In this document: in pieces, positions 23,364 through 32,522 of the stretch | How the letters are laid out: each line of letters begins with the position of its first letter | How positions within the stretch are numbered: position 1 is the first letter of the stretch | Assembly: GCF_022427145.1 (NCBI RefSeq) | Contig: NZ_JAKSXN010000048.1 | Coordinates: 1 to 43,767, forward strand | From: Paenibacillus timonensis | Lineage (GTDB): Bacteria; Bacillota; Bacilli; Paenibacillales; Paenibacillaceae | DNA length: 43,767 nucleotides | Direction of reading: 5' to 3' | Position numbers and translations under genes: made by a program | The notes under the pieces: model-generated | Seen by the model: only the letters and a program-made list of their open reading frames with translations | Database searches by the model: none | What the model was told of the DNA's origin: nothing

Positions 23364-24296
23364 ATGAAGTACAGAAGGTACGGAACGACCGGCAAGCAGG
23401 TGTCGGAGATCGGTTTTGGCGCTTGGCAGCTCGGCAACAAGCAGGATTGGGAGGGGATGGAGGACGACGAGGCCATCCGTCTGGTGCATGAAGCGCTCGA
23501 CATTGGAGTCAACTTTTTTGATACCGCTCCCAATTATGGCCAAGGCAAAAGCGAGGTGCTGCTCGGCAAAGCGCTGGAACGAAAACGCGACATAGCGGTC
23601 ATCAATACGAAATTCGGCCATTCCCCGGAGGGGACCGATTATTCGGCCGCGCAAATCCGGAATTCAATCGAACGCAGCCTGATGCGGCTACAAACGGACT
23701 ATTTGGACTCTGTCTTGATCCATAACCCGCCGTTCGATCACCTGGACGGCAAATATGGCCACTATCAGGTGCTGGAGGATCTGAAAGCGGAGGGGAAAAT
23801 CCTGGCGTACGGCGTGTCCGTCGATTCCAGCCGCGAAATGCTGGAGGCGTTGGAGCATGCCCGGCTTGGCGTCATGGAAGTGATGTTCAACATCTTTTAC
23901 CAGGAGACGGCGCTGGCGTTCCAGGCGGCCAAAGAGAAGGATGTCGCGCTGATCATTAAGGTACCGCTCGATTCCGGCTGGTTGTCGGGCAAATACGACG
24001 GAAACAGCTCGTTCTCGGGCATCCGAAGCCGCTGGTCTCCGGAAGTCATTCAGGCCCGCGCGGAGCTGCTGAAGCAAATTCGCTTCCTTGAAGATGACCA
24101 AACGACGATGACGATGGCGGCATTGCGCTTTATTTTGGCTTACCCGGAGGTGGCGACGGTCATCCCCGGCGTCCGGAACAGCGCCCAGCTCCGCGAGAAT
24201 GTCGCCGCGTGCGACGCCGGGCTGCCGAACGAATCGCTGCGCAAACTGCAGGATCTCTGGGAACGGGACATCCGTTTTAAATCGCTTGGCTGGTAA
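23364..24296 (+). CDS. Aldo/keto reductase
   Basis: 310 residues, the usual size for the family. The N-terminal MKYRRYGTTGKQVSEIGFGAW leads into a TIM barrel. Catalytic residues are visible in order: the Asp in FFDTAPNYGQGKSEVLLGKAL (D and Tyr of the tetrad), the Lys in VINTKFGHS and the His in SVLIHNPP. The NADPH-binding end has TVIPGVRNSAQLREN. It would reduce aldehydes or ketones in the cytoplasm; the substrate is unknown. AGGAG nine bases before ATG 23364 sets the start; a longer in-frame ORF begins at 23277 but has no ribosome site. A MATE exporter gene starts five bases after its stop, so the two probably form one transcription unit. Confidence 0.92.
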   Translation: MKYRRYGTTGKQVSEIGFGAWQLGNKQDWEGMEDDEAIRLVHEALDIGVNFFDTAPNYGQGKSEVLLGKALERKRDIAVINTKFGHSPEGTDYSAAQIRNSIERSLMRLQTDYLDSVLIHNPPFDHLDGKYGHYQVLEDLKAEGKILAYGVSVDSSREMLEALEHARLGVMEVMFNIFYQETALAFQAAKEKDVALIIKVPLDSGWLSGKYDGNSSFSGIRSRWSPEVIQARAELLKQIRFLEDDQTTMTMAALRFILAYPEVATVIPGVRNSAQLRENVAACDAGLPNESLRKLQDLWERDIRFKSLGW

Positions 24297-24301
24297 ACCA
24301 C

Positions 24302-25669
24302 ATGAAGTTTATGGTGCAGGATAAAGCTTTTTACCGCAGCTTCTTCAGACTGACTTGGATTATTGCACTGCAAAACGTCATTTCCTTTGGCGTCAACCTT
24401 TCGGATAATATCATGCTTGGCGGTTACAGCGAATCGGCTTTGTCCGGGGTGGCCCTCGCCAATCAGCTCCAGTTCCTGCTGCAGATGCTCGTCATGGGCG
24501 TAGGTGAAGGTGTGGTGATCCTGTCATCACGGGCCTGGGGCGCCCGGGACATGAAGGCCATCAAGAAGGTTGCCAGTATCGGGATGCGCCTCGCGCTGGC
24601 CCTCGCCTTGCTGCTGTGGCTGGCCGTGTTCTTGTTCCCCCACGGGTGTCTGTCCTTGTTCACGAACGAGGACAACGTGATCGCCGAAGGGGCTCAATAC
24701 TTACGGATCATCGGTTTTTCCTATCTCTTCTTTGCGGCGACCAACCTGCTGCTGGCTTCCCTGCGCAGCGTGGAAACGGTCAGAGTGGGATTTATCCTCT
24801 CTTTGTCGACGTTAATCATCAACGTCTGCCTAAACTATTTGCTGATCTACGGGCATTTCGGCTTTCCTGCATGGGGTGTGCGTGGCTCGGCTGCAGCGAC
24901 GTTAACGGCCCGGATCATCGAGCTCGCGATCGTGGCGGGATACCTGAAGCGGGTGGATCAGAAAATAAAGTTCGCCCTGCGGGATTTCTTCCAATTTGAT
25001 CGGGGAACGTTCAAGCAATACCTAAGCGTCGGCTCGCCGATCCTGATGTCCAATGCCCTCTGGGGGCTGGCTATGGCGGTACAGTCCGGGATTTTGGGGC
25101 ATATGGGGGAAGCGGCGATCGCCGCGAACAGCATCGCAACGACGGTGTTCCAAATCGTGTCGGTCGTGACGTACGCCTCCGCCAGCGCGACGGCCGTCAT
25201 CATCGGGAAGACGATCGGCGCCGGCCATCCGGAGAAAATCAAGCCTTACGCCCAAACGCTGCAGTTGCTTTATTTGATCATCGGTTTGGGGACGGGAGCG
25301 GTGCTCTTTCTGATCAAGGACGTGGTGCTGGGCTTCTACGCGATATCCCCTGAATCCAAGGCGTTGGCCCTGCAGTTTATGACGGTGCTCTCGATTACGG
25401 CGGTAGGCACGGCTTACCAAATGCCGGCGCTGACGGGGATCGTGCGAAGCGGGGGCGATACGAGGTTCGTGTTGTACAACGATTTTATTTTCATGTGGCT
25501 GATCGTGCTGCCCTCGGCTTTTCTCTGCGCCGCGGTGTTCCAGCTGTCGCCGCTGCTGACGTTTATCTGCCTCAAATCCGACCAGATCCTGAAATGCTTC
25601 GTGGCCGTCGTGAAGGTCAACCGCTATCGCTGGATTCGGACGTTTGGAACTCCAGAGACCCAAGGATGA
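24302..25669 (+). CDS. MATE-family efflux transporter
   Basis: 455 residues with about 12 membrane helices in two related halves, as in the NorM/DinF class. Marks include SGVALANQLQFLLQMLVMGVGEG early in the first half, GAAEAAIAANSIATTV-like HMGEAAIAANSIATTVFQIVS at the second-half start, and TGIVRSGGDTRFV near the end. It would export drugs or metabolites in exchange for Na+ or H+. It begins five bases after the aldo/keto reductase stop and has no strong ribosome site of its own, suggesting translational coupling. An alternative start, ATG 24311, is three codons later. It ends at a bidirectional terminator. Confidence 0.92.
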   Translation: MKFMVQDKAFYRSFFRLTWIIALQNVISFGVNLSDNIMLGGYSESALSGVALANQLQFLLQMLVMGVGEGVVILSSRAWGARDMKAIKKVASIGMRLALALALLLWLAVFLFPHGCLSLFTNEDNVIAEGAQYLRIIGFSYLFFAATNLLLASLRSVETVRVGFILSLSTLIINVCLNYLLIYGHFGFPAWGVRGSAAATLTARIIELAIVAGYLKRVDQKIKFALRDFFQFDRGTFKQYLSVGSPILMSNALWGLAMAVQSGILGHMGEAAIAANSIATTVFQIVSVVTYASASATAVIIGKTIGAGHPEKIKPYAQTLQLLYLIIGLGTGAVLFLIKDVVLGFYAISPESKALALQFMTVLSITAVGTAYQMPALTGIVRSGGDTRFVLYNDFIFMWLIVLPSAFLCAAVFQLSPLLTFICLKSDQILKCFVAVVKVNRYRWIRTFGTPETQG

Positions 25670-25670
25670 A

Positions 25671-25735
25671 CGAAAAAAAGAATGGACCGCGATCATCCGG
25701 CTGCCTGCCGGACAAACGCTTCCATTCTTTTTTCG
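25671..25735. terminator. Bidirectional terminator between MATE and SLH genes
   Basis: CGAAAAAAAGAATGGA (25671-25686) pairs with TCCATTCTTTTTTCG (25721-25735), with a CCGG/CCGG inner stem in the loop. T-runs appear on either strand. Confidence 0.85.
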
Positions 25736-25746
25736 TATCGAGCCGT

Positions 25747-26679
25747 TTATTTCGATTGGGCGCCAAGCACCGCTTGGTATCCTGCCGGAATGTACGTCAC
25801 GGCCTTCACCTCGGAAATGACCTGCGGGTAAAATTGCCCTGGCTGAGGGGTCACGACGCGATAGTCGATGACGGCCTTGCCGTCCTTAAACGAGATGCTC
25901 GAAACTTCCAAGCCGTAGCCCGGGTTCGGCGCCATTGCCGTGATCGTTACCTTGGTTACGTCGCTGGAGATTTTGTCCGTGTTCAGACCGAAATCGTACA
26001 GGCTGCCGGGAGCCGGATTGACGACAGGCTGGTTGTCTTTGATAAATTGCAGCGTCCGGTCGAGCATGCCGGCGGCTTCGCTGCGGGAAACCGGCTGTTT
26101 CGGCCCAAAGTTCCCTTTCTTATCCAGGGTGGCGATTTTGGCTTTCAGAAGCGCTTGAATGCTGTTCATATAATCCTTGTTGATTTGTTTCTCGTCGTTG
26201 ATGGACAAATATTGCATGGTCCATGCGTATTCGCCTTTCGTGCTCAGCGCTTTGTACAGCCAATGGCTGAACTGCTCCTTCGTCACTTTGGCGGCCGGGT
26301 TGATGTCCTTGGGAATGTCCAGCCCGTAGTAGTTGGCGATGATGAAGGCTTGGGCATACCAGGCATTATCGTTGACCTTGGTGTAATAATCGCTGGCTTT
26401 CGGCATTTGGATGAACCGGATCGTATCGAAATTCAGGTCCAGCGTTTGGACGATCAGGGAGACGGCGGAAGCGCCCGTCAGCTTCTGGGCCGGGTAGTAA
26501 CGGCCGTGAAAGTCGCCTTTGATAATCCCTCGCTTCTCGAGATTTTCAATCGCCTTTTGTTCCTTGTCGCCTTTAATGTCGCTAAAAGCCGAAGCGGTGC
26601 CGCCGAACATTAGCGTGAACACGATGACCATCAGCAGCGTCAGTTTCGGAAATTTGGATAACGTCTTTTTCGTTTTCAT
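25747..26679 (-). CDS. Secreted SLH-domain protein with a PrcB-like C-terminus
   Basis: 310 residues. A signal peptide (MKTKKTLSKFPKLTLLMVIV onward) ends near TASA. Three S-layer homology-like repeats follow: FSDIKGDKEQKAIENLEKRGI (~31-80), a weaker WYAQAFIIANYYGLDIP (~105-150), and YMNSIQALLKAKIATLD with PVSRSEAAGMLDRTLQFI (~170-225). The last ~80 residues (TVTAMAPNPGYGLEVSSISF-like, VVTPQPGQFYPQVISEVK) fit the PrcB C-terminal domain of treponemal protease-complex proteins. The SLH part would anchor the protein to the cell wall; the PrcB-type part may bind a partner. AGGAGGG eight bases before ATG 26679 sets the start. No obvious partner gene is adjacent. Confidence 0.82.
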   Translation of the reverse strand: MKTKKTLSKFPKLTLLMVIVFTLMFGGTASAFSDIKGDKEQKAIENLEKRGIIKGDFHGRYYPAQKLTGASAVSLIVQTLDLNFDTIRFIQMPKASDYYTKVNDNAWYAQAFIIANYYGLDIPKDINPAAKVTKEQFSHWLYKALSTKGEYAWTMQYLSINDEKQINKDYMNSIQALLKAKIATLDKKGNFGPKQPVSRSEAAGMLDRTLQFIKDNQPVVNPAPGSLYDFGLNTDKISSDVTKVTITAMAPNPGYGLEVSSISFKDGKAVIDYRVVTPQPGQFYPQVISEVKAVTYIPAGYQAVLGAQSK

Positions 26680-26868
26680 TTGCAAGTCCCTCCTGCAACA
26701 ATAGTGAGTTAAACGCATCATATCCGCCGGGTTCGCCCTGCTGTTCAGCAGCGCCCGGCGAGGCATAAGGTATCATTTCCCTCCTCCCGGATACGGTTTG
26801 GTTTAACCCTTTGACGCAGGAAGGGTTGTGGATGTTTCACTTTTTATCCAATTTTTTTGCGAGAGCCC

Positions 26869-27651
26869 TTAGGAAATCAATCCCGCGTAACGCAGCCCTT
26901 GACGGATGCCGCCCTCATCCACGGCGGAAGTGACATAATCGGCATAAGGCAGCAGGTCCGGATGGGAATTGCCCATGGCGATGCCTAAGCCGACCTCCTG
27001 CAGCATCTCCTTATCGTTCAAGCCGTCCCCAAAAGCCACCGCGTCGGAAAGCGGGATGCCGAGGCGTTCCAGCATGGCCGCGATACCTACGGCTTTGGAA
27101 CCGCCGCGGATCGTCACGTCCATGGCCTTCGGGTGCCAGCGGATGAGGCGCAGGTCGTCGAATTGCCCTTTGTACAGCGCTTCGTCCTGCTCCTCACAGT
27201 GCAGGAAAGCTTGATATACCGGCGATTTGCTCCAGAATTCGGGATCGAATCCCGGATGCTCCACCTTCAGGGAATCGATGGATTCCACGATAAACGGATG
27301 GGCGTCGGCGTTGGCGTAATAACGTTCATGACCCTGAAACACCAGCGGATGCCGATGGCGTGCAGCCAGCTCGACCAGCTTCCTGAGGCTTTGCGGGGGC
27401 AGGGTCCGCTGGAGCAGCGGCTCGCCCCGGTATACGACGTAAGCGCCGTTCAGGCTGACGAAGGATTCGATGTGCAGCAGCTTCGCGATCGGTTCAAAAA
27501 AATACGGCGCCCGCCCGGTCGCGATGACCGGCTCGATGCCGCTCGCTTTCAATTCGGCGATCGCCTGAATCGTGTCCTGAGGAACCTGTTTCTCCTCGTT
27601 CACCAGCGTGCCGTCGATATCGAAAAAGACGATTTTGTAGTTGTGGTTCAT
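26869..27651 (-). CDS. Cof-type HAD-IIB phosphatase
   Basis: 260 residues. HAD motif I is FFDIDGTLVNEEK, motif II VIATGR, the Lys of motif III falls in the KAVGIAAMLERLG stretch, and motif IV is VAFGDGLNDKEMLQ. The cap is of the IIB (Cof) type. Such proteins dephosphorylate small metabolites such as sugar phosphates, pyridoxal phosphate or FMN; specificity cannot be inferred. AGGAG eight bases before ATG 27651 sets the start. It is divergent from the CE7 esterase gene. About 190 bp separate its 3' end from the SLH gene, with a short AACCCTT/AAGGGTT hairpin (26805-26827) and no strong terminator. Confidence 0.93.
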   Translation of the reverse strand: MNHNYKIVFFDIDGTLVNEEKQVPQDTIQAIAELKASGIEPVIATGRAPYFFEPIAKLLHIESFVSLNGAYVVYRGEPLLQRTLPPQSLRKLVELAARHRHPLVFQGHERYYANADAHPFIVESIDSLKVEHPGFDPEFWSKSPVYQAFLHCEEQDEALYKGQFDDLRLIRWHPKAMDVTIRGGSKAVGIAAMLERLGIPLSDAVAFGDGLNDKEMLQEVGLGIAMGNSHPDLLPYADYVTSAVDEGGIRQGLRYAGLIS

Positions 27652-27742
27652 CTGAAAAACTCCTATCCGTTCGTTTATTATGATCTATCTATAAAAATAG
27701 TGTACCATGCAGGCGCAAACCGGTCATAATCACCCATTCCTC

Positions 27743-27771
27743 TTGTACAGAAAGCGTTGTCAAGCTATACT
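27743..27771 (+). promoter_or_regulatory. Sigma-A promoter of the CE7 esterase gene
   Basis: TTGTAC (27743-27748), a 17-bp spacer and TATACT (27766-27771) lie about 80 bp before the ATG. The spacer contains AGAAAGCGTTGTCA, which resembles a cre site but misses two fixed positions. Confidence 0.6.
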
Positions 27772-27852
27772 GTGAGCGATGGCCCGGCGACTGCTGCGGC
27801 AGCTTAGCCGGACGGTGAAATCAGACCCTATTGTGGAGAGAGGAAGAGATCA

Positions 27853-28812
27853 ATGCCGGTTATCGACATGCCTTTGGACGAATTACGCAAGTACAAAGGA
27901 ATCAACCCGAAGCTTCCGGATTTCGATGCTTACTGGGAAGTCGCGCTGCGCGAGATGCGCGCCGTTGACCCGCAGGTGCGAATCGAAAAAGCCGATTATC
28001 AGCTGCCGGGCGTGGAATGTTATCATCTTTATTTTACCGGAGTCAAGGGAGCGCGCATTCATGCTCAATACGTACGTCCGGCGAAATTCGAAGGTCCCGC
28101 CCCGGCCGTGGTTCTGTTTCACGGTTATTCCGCGAATGCCGGCGACTGGAGCGAAAAGCTGGGATACGCTTCGTTGGGCTTCCACGTGTTCGCCATGGAT
28201 TGCCGCGGACAAGGCGGCAAGTCGGAGGATGTCGGCGGGACGATCGGAAATACGCTGCAAGGCCATATCATCCGCGGGGTGGACGGGGATCCGCAAAATA
28301 TGCTGTTCCGCCATATTTTCCTGGATGCCGTGCAATTGACGGGCATCGTCATGGATCTGCCCGAGGTGGACGAGAGCCGCGTTGGCGTGACCGGATGGTC
28401 GCAAGGCGGCGGGATCACGCTGGCTTGCGCCGCGCTCGAGCCGCGCATTCGACGGGCGGCCCCGGTCTATCCGTTCCTGTCCGATTACCGCCGGGTTTGG
28501 GAGATGGACTTGGCCCGGAACGCTTACGAGGAGCTGCGGCTGTATTTCCGCCGCTTCGATCCGCAGCATGAGCGGGAGGAAGAACTGTTCGCCAAGCTGG
28601 GGTATATCGACGTGCACCATCTGGCAAGCCGCATTCAAGCGGAAGTGCTGATGGGGGTGGGATTGATGGACGAGGTTTGCCCGCCGTCTACCCAATTTGC
28701 CGCCTACAACGCGATTTCTTCGCCGAAGAAGCTGGAGATCTTCCCGGACTTCGGTCATGAAGGACTGCCCGGCATGCCCGACAAGATTGTTCAGTTTATG
28801 CTTGGTTTGTAG
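27853..28812 (+). CDS. CE7 acetyl xylan esterase / cephalosporin-C deacetylase family
   Basis: 319 residues, the typical length for family CE7. The serine nucleophile is S183 in GWSQGGG, and RGQGG (family signature) is near 118. The Asp is D273 in GLMDEVCPPST and the His H302 in DFGHEGLPG. These intracellular hexameric esterases remove acetyl groups from short xylo-oligosaccharides and related acetyl esters. There is no signal peptide, in line with action on imported sugars. GAGAGG precedes ATG 27853. A promoter is visible about 80 bp upstream. The xylose locus about 5 kb away fits a role in xylan use. The fragment just downstream is an unrelated amidohydrolase remnant. Confidence 0.93.
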   Translation: MPVIDMPLDELRKYKGINPKLPDFDAYWEVALREMRAVDPQVRIEKADYQLPGVECYHLYFTGVKGARIHAQYVRPAKFEGPAPAVVLFHGYSANAGDWSEKLGYASLGFHVFAMDCRGQGGKSEDVGGTIGNTLQGHIIRGVDGDPQNMLFRHIFLDAVQLTGIVMDLPEVDESRVGVTGWSQGGGITLACAALEPRIRRAAPVYPFLSDYRRVWEMDLARNAYEELRLYFRRFDPQHEREEELFAKLGYIDVHHLASRIQAEVLMGVGLMDEVCPPSTQFAAYNAISSPKKLEIFPDFGHEGLPGMPDKIVQFMLGL

Positions 28813-28863
28813 GGCCAGCGGAAGGAAAGTAGGCAGACAGGCAAGCGAAGGGAGCGACGTTAC

Positions 28864-28992
28864 GTGATCGCGGTCGGCCAAGCCGGCGATTTTACGGTCA
28901 TCGACCGGGAAATCGAAGGCGATCCGCAGCACCTGCTGGAAGCGCAAGTGCGCATGACCGTGGTCAACGGGGAGATCGGTTACCAAGCTTAA
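28864..28992 (+). pseudogene. C-terminal remnant of an amidohydrolase
   Basis: This 42-codon frame (GTG 28864 to TAA 28990-28992) encodes VGQAGDFTVIDREIEGD and QVRMTVVNGEIGYQ. These match the last beta-strands of YtcJ-type or metallo-dependent amidohydrolases (usual form: GK-x-ADFVVLD-RD ... V-x-x-TVV-x-G-x-VVY). The rest of the enzyme, including the metal-binding barrel, is missing. The open frame continues upstream only to a stop codon at 28810-28812 with unrelated sequence. It is most likely a leftover of a deleted gene. Confidence 0.6.
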
Positions 28993-29020
28993 CGAAAGAT
29001 AACGAATGAACAAGCACGAA

Positions 29021-29058
29021 AAAGCCGTCCAGGAGTTTGCAACTCCTTGGGCGGCTTT
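29021..29058. terminator. Bidirectional terminator before the chemoreceptor gene
   Basis: AAGCCG-T-CCA-GGAGTT pairs with AACTCC-T-TGG-G-CGGCTT around a 3-base loop. A-runs on the left and T-runs on the right allow use in both directions. It closes the chemoreceptor transcript on the minus strand. Confidence 0.85.
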
Positions 29059-29081
29059 CCGCTTTCGTGATAGAGCGAGGA

Positions 29082-30872
29082 TCACACCGTGAAGCCGGAG
29101 GTCATGTCCTGCAGCTTATGCGCCATCCGGGACAACTGGTCCGCCGTGCCGTCGATTTCGTTCATCGTGCTAAGCTGCTGCTGAATGCCGGCGCTGATCT
29201 GCTCCGTGCCCTCCGCGATCTCGCTGGTGGCGGAGGCGATGCTGCCGATCGCTTTCTCCATTTCCCGGGTACTTTGCGCCTGCCGGTCGTTATCCTCGTC
29301 GATGCGGGCGATCTGCCCGATAATCTCCTGCACGCCGGTAAGGATATCGTGGATGCTTTGCTTGGCGCCGGCGGCTTTCTCCGCGCCTTCCTGCACCTTC
29401 CCGGACACTTCTTCCGCGGAGGCTACGGCGGCAGCCGATTTCAATTGGTTGTCTGCAACGACATCGGCGATTTCCTGGGCGGCGACTCGGCTCTCATCGG
29501 CCAGCTTGCGGATTTCGTCAGCTACCACGGAGAAGCCCCGACCGGCTTCGCCAGCCCGGGCCGCTTCGATTGCCGCGTTTAGGGCCAGCAAATGGGTCTG
29601 CGCAGAAATCCCCGTGATCATCGTGGTCATGTCGGCGATTCGCTGGGAGGAATCGCTGAGCTGCCGGATCGTCGAGGACACCAGGCGGGTCGACGATTCA
29701 ATATCGGTAATGGCCGCTTCGATTTCCGTGATTTTGTCCGCGCCGCTGGCGGCAGCCTCTCCAACGGCCCGGCTCGATTCGGCGGTGTTGTTGCTGGCGA
29801 TGGCCGTCGACTCGGAGAAGGCGGCCATTCCGGTCAGGCTTGCCGACGTCTCCTCGGCAACGGCCGCATTCTCCGACGTGCCTGACGTGATCTGCTGTAC
29901 GGTGGCGGAGATGTTCTCCAGCGAAGAGGTCGTTTCGCCGGTAGCCCGGCTGAGCATTTGGCTTGCGGAATAAATCGTGCCAGTTAAGTTGATGATTTCC
30001 CCGATGATCGCATGGAGTTTAGCGATAAAGGCATCGAAGCTCTGACTCAGCACGCCGAGCTCATCCTTGCTGCGATAACCGATTCGCCCGGTCAAATCAC
30101 CGTTGCTTTCCGAGATTTCTTTGAGCTTGGCGGTCACTTTCCGAATCGGACCTACGACTCCGCGAATGATGATCGTGGCCAAAACCAGCGTGATGGCGGC
30201 AGAGACCACCAGCAAAATCAACATGCTGATCCAGGTGGAACGGTACACGGCTTTGCTGTCTTCATAGGTCTGCCGCGCCTCGCTGATATGCTGGCTGATC
30301 CAGCCGTCCATCGCTTCGATCAACGCCGCCTTGGATTCGTCGAGGGCGGTCACCTCCGCCGGCGGCCCCCCTTGTTGCTGCCTCTCCCCGGCCGTTTCCG
30401 AAGCAGAAGAATCCGCTGTCACTTCGCCACTCGCAGCCGATTGCGGCCCGTTAGGGCCGGTCATCCCGTTCAGAAACGTGGTCAGAAAGTTGTCCAGCGC
30501 TGCGGTATAGGCTTCGTATTGGGTAAATACGTGCTCAACGAACGCGTTTGCGGTCTCGTTTTTGTATCCGGACAAGGTTTCGTCAATATGAGCGCGGGCA
30601 GTCGTGATTTCCTCCGTCAGCGCCGTGCGTTCGTCGTCATCGGAGGCGTCCATGTAGCTGCTGGCCAGCGTTCTTGTCGCTTCCATATCGGATTTTAGAT
30701 CCTCCAGGTTTACGATCGGCACAAGCCGCGCGTTGTTTAACTCCTCAAGCTTGGCGTTGACGTTGGATATTTGCCGGATGCCGACCAAGCCGATGATTAG
30801 CAGGAAAACGAAAAAACAGTAGGCAAGCAGCCGGATTTTCATGGCAATCTTCAGGTTCTGGATGAGCTTCAC
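29082..30872 (-). CDS. Methyl-accepting chemotaxis protein
   Basis: 596 residues. TM1 is at about 13-33, and a helical extracellular sensor (4HB-type) runs to about 205. It is interrupted near 140-165 by a Ser/Gly/Gln-rich insertion with little predicted structure. TM2 is about 210-235, followed by HAMP ([15 protein letters not shown]..) and the long signalling coiled coil with tip [23 protein letters not shown]. It relays an unknown external cue to CheA/CheW. The start is a GTG at 30872 with AGGGGG eight bases upstream. It stands alone, divergent from the CYTH gene. No chemotaxis kinase or other che genes are in the window. Confidence 0.94.
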   Translation of the reverse strand: MKLIQNLKIAMKIRLLAYCFFVFLLIIGLVGIRQISNVNAKLEELNNARLVPIVNLEDLKSDMEATRTLASSYMDASDDDERTALTEEITTARAHIDETLSGYKNETANAFVEHVFTQYEAYTAALDNFLTTFLNGMTGPNGPQSAASGEVTADSSASETAGERQQQGGPPAEVTALDESKAALIEAMDGWISQHISEARQTYEDSKAVYRSTWISMLILLVVSAAITLVLATIIIRGVVGPIRKVTAKLKEISESNGDLTGRIGYRSKDELGVLSQSFDAFIAKLHAIIGEIINLTGTIYSASQMLSRATGETTSSLENISATVQQITSGTSENAAVAEETSASLTGMAAFSESTAIASNNTAESSRAVGEAAASGADKITEIEAAITDIESSTRLVSSTIRQLSDSSQRIADMTTMITGISAQTHLLALNAAIEAARAGEAGRGFSVVADEIRKLADESRVAAQEIADVVADNQLKSAAAVASAEEVSGKVQEGAEKAAGAKQSIHDILTGVQEIIGQIARIDEDNDRQAQSTREMEKAIGSIASATSEIAEGTEQISAGIQQQLSTMNEIDGTADQLSRMAHKLQDMTSGFTV

Positions 30873-30997
30873 GTGATTGTCCCCCTAGGTATGTACTCGT
30901 ATAATGGATGATGTAGCTCATTGTAGCTGGGACGACTGAATCCAGTATGAATGACGACTGAAAGTTTACTGAAAAGAAAAGCAAGGAGGTTGTTCTG

Positions 30998-31504
30998 ATG
31001 CCGCTGGAAATTGAACGCAAGTTTCTGCTGCCGGCGTATCCGGAGCATTTGATTCGGGAGGGGGAGCTTATCGTCCGGTCGGAACATGCGATCGACCAGA
31101 CGTATTTGGCTCTGCATGAGGATCAGGAGCTGCGGGTCCGCAGAATTGAGGATTTGCGTACCGGAGAGATTCGATATACGCATACGTTCAAACGAGGGTT
31201 CGGCTTGTCCCGGGAAGAAGTGGAGGTGTCCATTTCGGAAGGGCTGTATGCGCAGATCACCGGGATTCATCAGGCGGTTCCTCTGACCAAACGACGGGTG
31301 ACCGCCGCTTGGGACAAGCATACGGTGGAAATCGACGTCTACGACCAGATCGATTTTATCGTGCTGGAAGTCGAGTTCGGGTCGGAAGAAGAAGCGCGGG
31401 CTTTTGTGGCCCCGGACTGGTTCGGGCCGGACATCAGCACCGACAAGCGATACAGCAACAAGAAAGTGTGGAGCGATTTGCAGCGCAGCAAAAAAGAGAC
31501 CTGA
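30998..31504 (+). CDS. CYTH-domain triphosphate-binding protein
   Basis: 168 residues. The signature EIERKFL lies at residues 4-10, and further charged strands face the tunnel: YLALHEDQELRVRRIED, YTHTFKRG and VEIDVYDQIDFIVLEVEF. CYTH proteins bind and often hydrolyse triphosphates (inorganic triphosphate, thiamine triphosphate) or make cAMP with a metal cofactor; which applies here is unknown. AAGGAGG eight bases before ATG 30998 sets the start. It is divergent from the chemoreceptor and converges with the SGNH hydrolase at a strong terminator. Confidence 0.93.
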   Translation: MPLEIERKFLLPAYPEHLIREGELIVRSEHAIDQTYLALHEDQELRVRRIEDLRTGEIRYTHTFKRGFGLSREEVEVSISEGLYAQITGIHQAVPLTKRRVTAAWDKHTVEIDVYDQIDFIVLEVEFGSEEEARAFVAPDWFGPDISTDKRYSNKKVWSDLQRSKKET

Positions 31505-31520
31505 AATCCTCAGGTCTCTT
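31494..31520. terminator. Bidirectional terminator between CYTH and SGNH genes
   Basis: AAGAGACCTGA (31494-31504) and TCAGGTCTCTT (31510-31520) form a perfect 11-bp stem that includes the CYTH stop codon. An A-run precedes it on the left (T-run on the minus strand). Confidence 0.88.
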
Positions 31521-31540
31521 CGTTTCATGCAGGGTATCGT

Positions 31541-32299
31541 CTATTCCAGCGCCAATCCGCCGTTGCCGTCACGCAGCAAAAAGCGGTAGTTATTGCGAAT
31601 GAACTCTAGTACCTTGTCGCAGATGATCCGGTGGCCGTCTTCGTTCGGGTGAATGCCGTCCGAACATAGAAATTTCGTGTAGTCGGGATGCTCCAGAAAC
31701 GCGCCGCGCACGTCGATGAATTTGGTCTTGGTCATCTCCGACACCTTCAGGATCGTCGAATTGTACCGTTCCTGCCACCAATAAATCTTCGTGACGCTTC
31801 CAAGCCACTTCAGGATATTCTTCTCCGCCTCCGGGTCGTTTCGGCTGACCCATTGAAAATACTTGTCGGCGTTCAGCGGCGGCAAGCTCATCAGGACCGG
31901 GACGATTTGCTGGCTTTTGACGAATTGGATCGCTTCGGTCAGCATTTTTTCGAACAAATTAAAGTCGGTTTTCGGGCTGTGTTCTCCGTCGGGACGTTCA
32001 GCAATCTCGTTCCAGTTGAAATCGCAGTCGTTGCCGCCGTATTCGATCAGCACGACGTGGGGTTTATCCTTCTCCACGTCCTTTTTGAGGTTCGTGAGCC
32101 CCTTCATCAACGTGTTGCCGAAACGGGCGGTATTGTGAACCGCGCCCTTCAGTTTCTGCTGCAAGAGCGAAACGTAATTGTTCTCCAACACGACGTATTT
32201 ATGGCGTTGTTCGTCATAAATGACGCCTTTGGAAATGGAGTCCCCGCTGACCATGTACTTGATTTCATTTTTGGAAAAAAACTTGCTGTCGTAGATCAC
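31541..32299 (-). CDS. SGNH/GDSL-family hydrolase
   Basis: 252 residues. Block I is MVSGDSISKG (the catalytic Ser), block III is IEYGGNDCDF (Gly, Asn) and block V is SDGIHPNEDGH (Asp and His). There is no signal peptide, so it probably acts in the cytoplasm. Members of this family deacylate sugars, lipids or polysaccharides; the precise ester is unknown. The start is a GTG at 32299 with GAGAGGTG about five bases upstream. It is divergent from the Gfo/Idh/MocA gene. An 18-bp interrupted dyad ACCTT..AAGGT (32325-32342) lies upstream. Confidence 0.9.
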   Translation of the reverse strand: MIYDSKFFSKNEIKYMVSGDSISKGVIYDEQRHKYVVLENNYVSLLQQKLKGAVHNTARFGNTLMKGLTNLKKDVEKDKPHVVLIEYGGNDCDFNWNEIAERPDGEHSPKTDFNLFEKMLTEAIQFVKSQQIVPVLMSLPPLNADKYFQWVSRNDPEAEKNILKWLGSVTKIYWWQERYNSTILKVSEMTKTKFIDVRGAFLEHPDYTKFLCSDGIHPNEDGHRIICDKVLEFIRNNYRFLLRDGNGGLALE

Positions 32300-32522
32300 A
32301 GTCTCACCTCTCTCAAGCCTCGAAACCTTAAAGTTTCAAGGTAAAATGAATGGATTTCATGACGTTTCATTTCGTTACATCTATTGTAGATTAGTTCTCG
32401 CGCCTAGTGCAAGTAAGTTGTTCCGATCGGAAGGAATTTGTTTTAGCGTTCGAAAGTGGACAAGGGTGACAGGGAATGAGAGAATACGGGTAAAGCGATC
32501 ATAACAAAGGGAGGAAATCACT

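Noticed and set aside
27747..27762. cre site in the CE7 promoter spacer
   Set aside because: It misses two fixed positions of the consensus; retained only as a remark on the promoter.
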